Assembly: GCA_963169355.1 (NCBI GenBank)
Contig: CAUJCR010000003.1
Span: forward strand, 26,848-90,847
DNA length: 64,000 nucleotides
Direction: 5' to 3'
Source: Bacteroidota bacterium
GTDB lineage: Bacteria; Bacteroidota; Bacteroidia; B-17B0; Aurantibacillaceae
A program made the position numbers and the translations under genes. The notes under the pieces were generated by a model. It was not told where the DNA came from, ran no database searches, and worked only from the letters and a program-made list of their open reading frames with translations. Every line of letters begins with the position of its first letter. The stretch's first letter is position 1. Positions 61,416 through 64,000 of this stretch are shown here, one piece after another.

Positions 61416-64000
61416 ATGAGGTACTTAAAAACATTTCTGCTAATTATAGGTCTGTATAGTTATTGTAATAGTCAAAATATTGGTTATTTCAATTATGGAC
61501 AAACAGGTAAAGCATCATGGTCAAATCACTTAGTAATTAATTCTGCTGGAGAATTAGTTATGGCGGGTTATCTAGATAGCAAGCCATGCCTTGTTATTGC
61601 AGATGTTACAGGAGCTTATATTACTAATCGTGTTGTAGCAAGTTCAGGAGAATTGTTTACTGCTGCTATTGATGCTTCTGATAATATTTATGGAGGTGGT
61701 TATTATGGTTCTATTGGTGCAGAGAATAAATACATTGTAAAATATAGTCCTGCTATGGCGCAGTTATATACTAAAAACTATGGCGCAGGAAATATAAGAT
61801 ATATCATTATGGATGGAACCGATGTGGTTGCTGCTGGATTTAACTCAAAGCCCTGTATTTTAAAAACAGATGCCAATGGTAATTTAATTTGGTATAAAGA
61901 ATTTACAATTGCTGGAAAAGATGCAGACGCATACATGATACACCAGGTGGGTTCTAATTATTATATGACGGGAAGTTTAGATGAAGGCGGTAACGCAAGA
62001 TCGTATGTGTTGAGTGTAGATGCTGCCACTGGAAATGTGAACTGGTGCAAAACTTATGTAGGAGCTTCGTTTAGCCCTCATTTTACTGGTATGTGCGCTT
62101 CACCGTCTGGTGGTTTAATTTTATGTGGAGCAACTGCTGCTTCTACAGGTGGTAATCCTGGGAATTTAGTGATTGCAAAAATTGATTTATCAGGTAATAT
62201 AATTTGGACTCGCCAAGTAAACGGACAATATAGTTGGTATATGCGTAATCCTACTCAAATGGGAAATTCGTGGGGAATAAGTTGCGCAATGGATCCTTAT
62301 GGTGCTGTGGTAGTAGCAGGCGAAACTAATAATAACTATTCTATGTTGGTGAAATTAGTGGAAAGTACAGGAAACGTTATGTGGTGCAAACGCTATGGTA
62401 ATGGTGGTGGTGCGGGCGCTAGTGATGATGGGTTTCATGGTTTAACAATAAATGGTTGTACTTATTTAGCGAGTGGTTGGATGGGACCAAATAAAGGTAG
62501 TGGATGGGACTTTGGATTAGTAGTAACCGACACGAGTGGTTTTGCTGGAGCTTCTGCAACATGTGGAAGCATAATTACACCTGCCAACTCTGTACCAACA
62601 ATTAATACTGCAAATCCAACCATAACTTCAGCTAATTTAACAACAGCTAATAATTATTCTGGTCAAAACAACACAGCCTCTATGTCAAGAGTTGCGATAT
62701 GCGCTAGTGCTTCTTCATACAGCCTTACCGCTGTAACAAGTACGCTTTGTTCAGGAGGCTCAACAACACTTAGCGTGAATTCTGGGGCATCGTCTTATAA
62801 TTGGGCATCTACTGATCCAGGGTCTATTTCTGGTTCAACTTCGTCGCCTTCTATTATTGTTACTCCTACTGCTCCAACGAACTACACTTGTTTTGTTGGA
62901 GGAGCATCAGGTTGTTTAGCCATGTTAACCATTTCTGTTTCTCCAAGTGCTGCAAGTGGTGGTCCAACGGTTACAGTAAATAGTGCAACATTATCCTGTA
63001 CAAATACAACAGCCACCTTAACAGCAACAGGTGGAGGGACTTATAGTTGGAGTGGACCTGGTATTGTATCAGGAGGTAGTTCGGCATCTGCGGTCATAAA
63101 TCAACCTGGAACTTATACAGTTTCTGTAACATCTGGAGGTTGTACTACAACAACTACTACTGCTGTTTCATCTGTAGGTGGAGGTACATTATCAGTGAGT
63201 TCTCAAACCAATGTAAATTGTTTTGGTGCTAATACTGGTACCGCAACCGTGGCTGGAAGTGGTGGAACTGGACCTTATACTTATACATGGTCGCCAGGTA
63301 ACTTAAACGGTGCTTCGCAAACTAATTTATCGGCTGGTACCTATACAATTACAATGAACGATGCGAATGGTTGTCCAGGTACTACAACCCTTCAAATAAC
63401 ACAACCCGCTAGTTCAATTACAGCCGTTATGAGCACAACAGCTGCAAGTTGTGGAAGTAGTAATGGAGTAGCGTCTGTGTCAGCCTCTGGAGGCACAGCA
63501 GGTTATACTTATAATTGGGCACCAAGTGGAGGTACTAGTGCTACAGCAAGTGGTTTAGCAAGTGGTAACTATTCAGTAACCATTACCGATGCTAAAAATT
63601 GTACGTTAACTGCCATAGCAAATATTACTTCAGCAAGTGGGCCAACCATTTCAGTGAGTTCTCAAACTAATGTAAATTGTTTTGGTGCTAATACGGGTAC
63701 AGCAACTGTAGCAGGAAATGGCGGAACAGGACCTTATACTTATACATGGTCGCCTGGTAACTTAAATGGCGCTTCGCAAACTAATTTATCGGCTGGCACT
63801 TATACTATTACAATGAACGATGCAAATGGTTGTCCAGGTACTACAACCCTTCAAATAACACAACCTGCTAGTTCAATTACAGCCGTTATGAGCACAACAG
63901 CTGCAAGTTGTGGAAGTAGTAATGGAGTAGCGTCTGTGTCAGCCTCTGGTGGTACAGCGGGTTATACTTACAATTGGGCACCAAGTGGAGGTACTAGTGC
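61416..64000 (+). CDS. Large SprB-repeat adhesin-like surface protein, 3' end beyond window
   Basis: Open from ATG 61416 to the window edge (861 codons). Signal peptide MRYLKTFLLIIGLYSYCNSQ. Residues about 20-390 form a repetitive beta-propeller-like region (units like GNLIWYKEF, GNVNWCKTY, GNIIWTRQV, GNVMWCKRY). A Ser/Thr/Gly-rich Ig-like stretch follows, then SprB-type repeats of about 75 residues beginning NVNCFGANTGTATV and closing GTYTITMNDANGC. Two such modules form a 153-residue unit repeated in tandem. Proteins of this kind are T9SS cargo serving adhesion or gliding; the sorting domain must lie beyond the edge. Confidence 0.85.
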   Translation, partial: MRYLKTFLLIIGLYSYCNSQNIGYFNYGQTGKASWSNHLVINSAGELVMAGYLDSKPCLVIADVTGAYITNRVVASSGELFTAAIDASDNIYGGGYYGSIGAENKYIVKYSPAMAQLYTKNYGAGNIRYIIMDGTDVVAAGFNSKPCILKTDANGNLIWYKEFTIAGKDADAYMIHQVGSNYYMTGSLDEGGNARSYVLSVDAATGNVNWCKTYVGASFSPHFTGMCASPSGGLILCGATAASTGGNPGNLVIAKIDLSGNIIWTRQVNGQYSWYMRNPTQMGNSWGISCAMDPYGAVVVAGETNNNYSMLVKLVESTGNVMWCKRYGNGGGAGASDDGFHGLTINGCTYLASGWMGPNKGSGWDFGLVVTDTSGFAGASATCGSIITPANSVPTINTANPTITSANLTTANNYSGQNNTASMSRVAICASASSYSLTAVTSTLCSGGSTTLSVNSGASSYNWASTDPGSISGSTSSPSIIVTPTAPTNYTCFVGGASGCLAMLTISVSPSAASGGPTVTVNSATLSCTNTTATLTATGGGTYSWSGPGIVSGGSSASAVINQPGTYTVSVTSGGCTTTTTTAVSSVGGGTLSVSSQTNVNCFGANTGTATVAGSGGTGPYTYTWSPGNLNGASQTNLSAGTYTITMNDANGCPGTTTLQITQPASSITAVMSTTAASCGSSNGVASVSASGGTAGYTYNWAPSGGTSATASGLASGNYSVTITDAKNCTLTAIANITSASGPTISVSSQTNVNCFGANTGTATVAGNGGTGPYTYTWSPGNLNGASQTNLSAGTYTITMNDANGCPGTTTLQITQPASSITAVMSTTAASCGSSNGVASVSASGGTAGYTYNWAPSGGTS
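63192..63650 (+). repeat. Tandem repeat unit 1 (459 bp, two SprB modules)
   Basis: Starts TCAGTGAGTTCTCAAACCAA; the same sequence recurs 459 bases later. It encodes 153 residues comprising two related SprB-type modules. Confidence 0.9.
63651..64000 (+). repeat. Tandem repeat unit 2, truncated by window edge
   Basis: 350 bases of the second copy are visible. It differs from unit 1 mainly at synonymous third positions in its first third and is almost identical in the rest. Confidence 0.9.

Overview
The window is AT-rich chromosomal DNA (roughly one third G+C by eye) from a member of the Bacteroidota. The evidence is several secreted proteins with type IX secretion (T9SS) C-terminal sorting domains, GEVED and SprB-like repeat modules, Bacteroidota-type -7 promoter boxes (TAnnTTTG), almost no Shine-Dalgarno sequences, frequent TTG/GTG starts, and family-typical gene orders (rpsF-rpsR-rplI; coaX-OMP-lptC-ppiD). 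I cannot name a genus; a Flavobacteriales-like lineage is a guess. No rRNA, CRISPR array, prophage or intact insertion sequence was found.

Layout. 1-3902 (minus strand): TetR regulator, cytochrome b561-like protein, TolC, HlyD-type adaptor and a four-helix-bundle protein running off the left edge, probably one efflux operon and possibly acquired. 3903-4296: gene-free stretch with short repeats. 4297-16191: housekeeping genes (clpX-rnhB-O-methyltransferase, ComM/YifB, CoA pyrophosphatase, ribBA-truB), two T9SS cargo proteins and a glycosyltransferase-like membrane protein. 16257-22358: a small membrane-anchored protein, then a complete RND tripartite pump. 22361-24781: rpiB and nadA around an unusually long, very AT-rich intergenic region. 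24836-30377: a secreted MORN-repeat protein, a six-PAS cytosolic histidine kinase and a LytTR response regulator. 30437-33302: mnmG and a methyltransferase gene carrying three parS-like ParB sites, one inside the coding sequence, which suggests this part of the chromosome is near the replication origin.

33516-44838: an esterase, deoC plus aldehyde dehydrogenase, then a plus-strand series of APS kinase, FemAB-like acetyltransferase, O-antigen ligase-like protein, two SGNH proteins and an MBOAT acyltransferase. The last four look like a cell-surface polysaccharide polymerisation and O-acylation module. 44866-50574 (minus): GT2 glycosyltransferase, purB, a lipoprotein and a T9SS subtilase. 50670-54155: GNAT, double-VOC protein, a Crp/Fnr regulator and a multi-pass protein faintly like haem-copper oxidase subunit I. 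54157-54322 is a 166-bp palindromic repeat element. 54378-55504 holds rplI-rpsR-rpsF, then tRNA-Phe. 55992-61239 is an envelope-biogenesis run (coaX, outer-membrane protein, lptC, ppiD). 61416 to the right edge is a large repetitive SprB-type adhesin, truncated by the window.

The most notable items are the parS cluster, the palindromic repeat and its solitary arm at the stop codons of two genes, a consensus Shine-Dalgarno in front of rplI in the operon that also encodes S6 and S18, a recurring leaderless-transcript layout, and matching dyads upstream of the Crp/Fnr gene and the adhesin gene.
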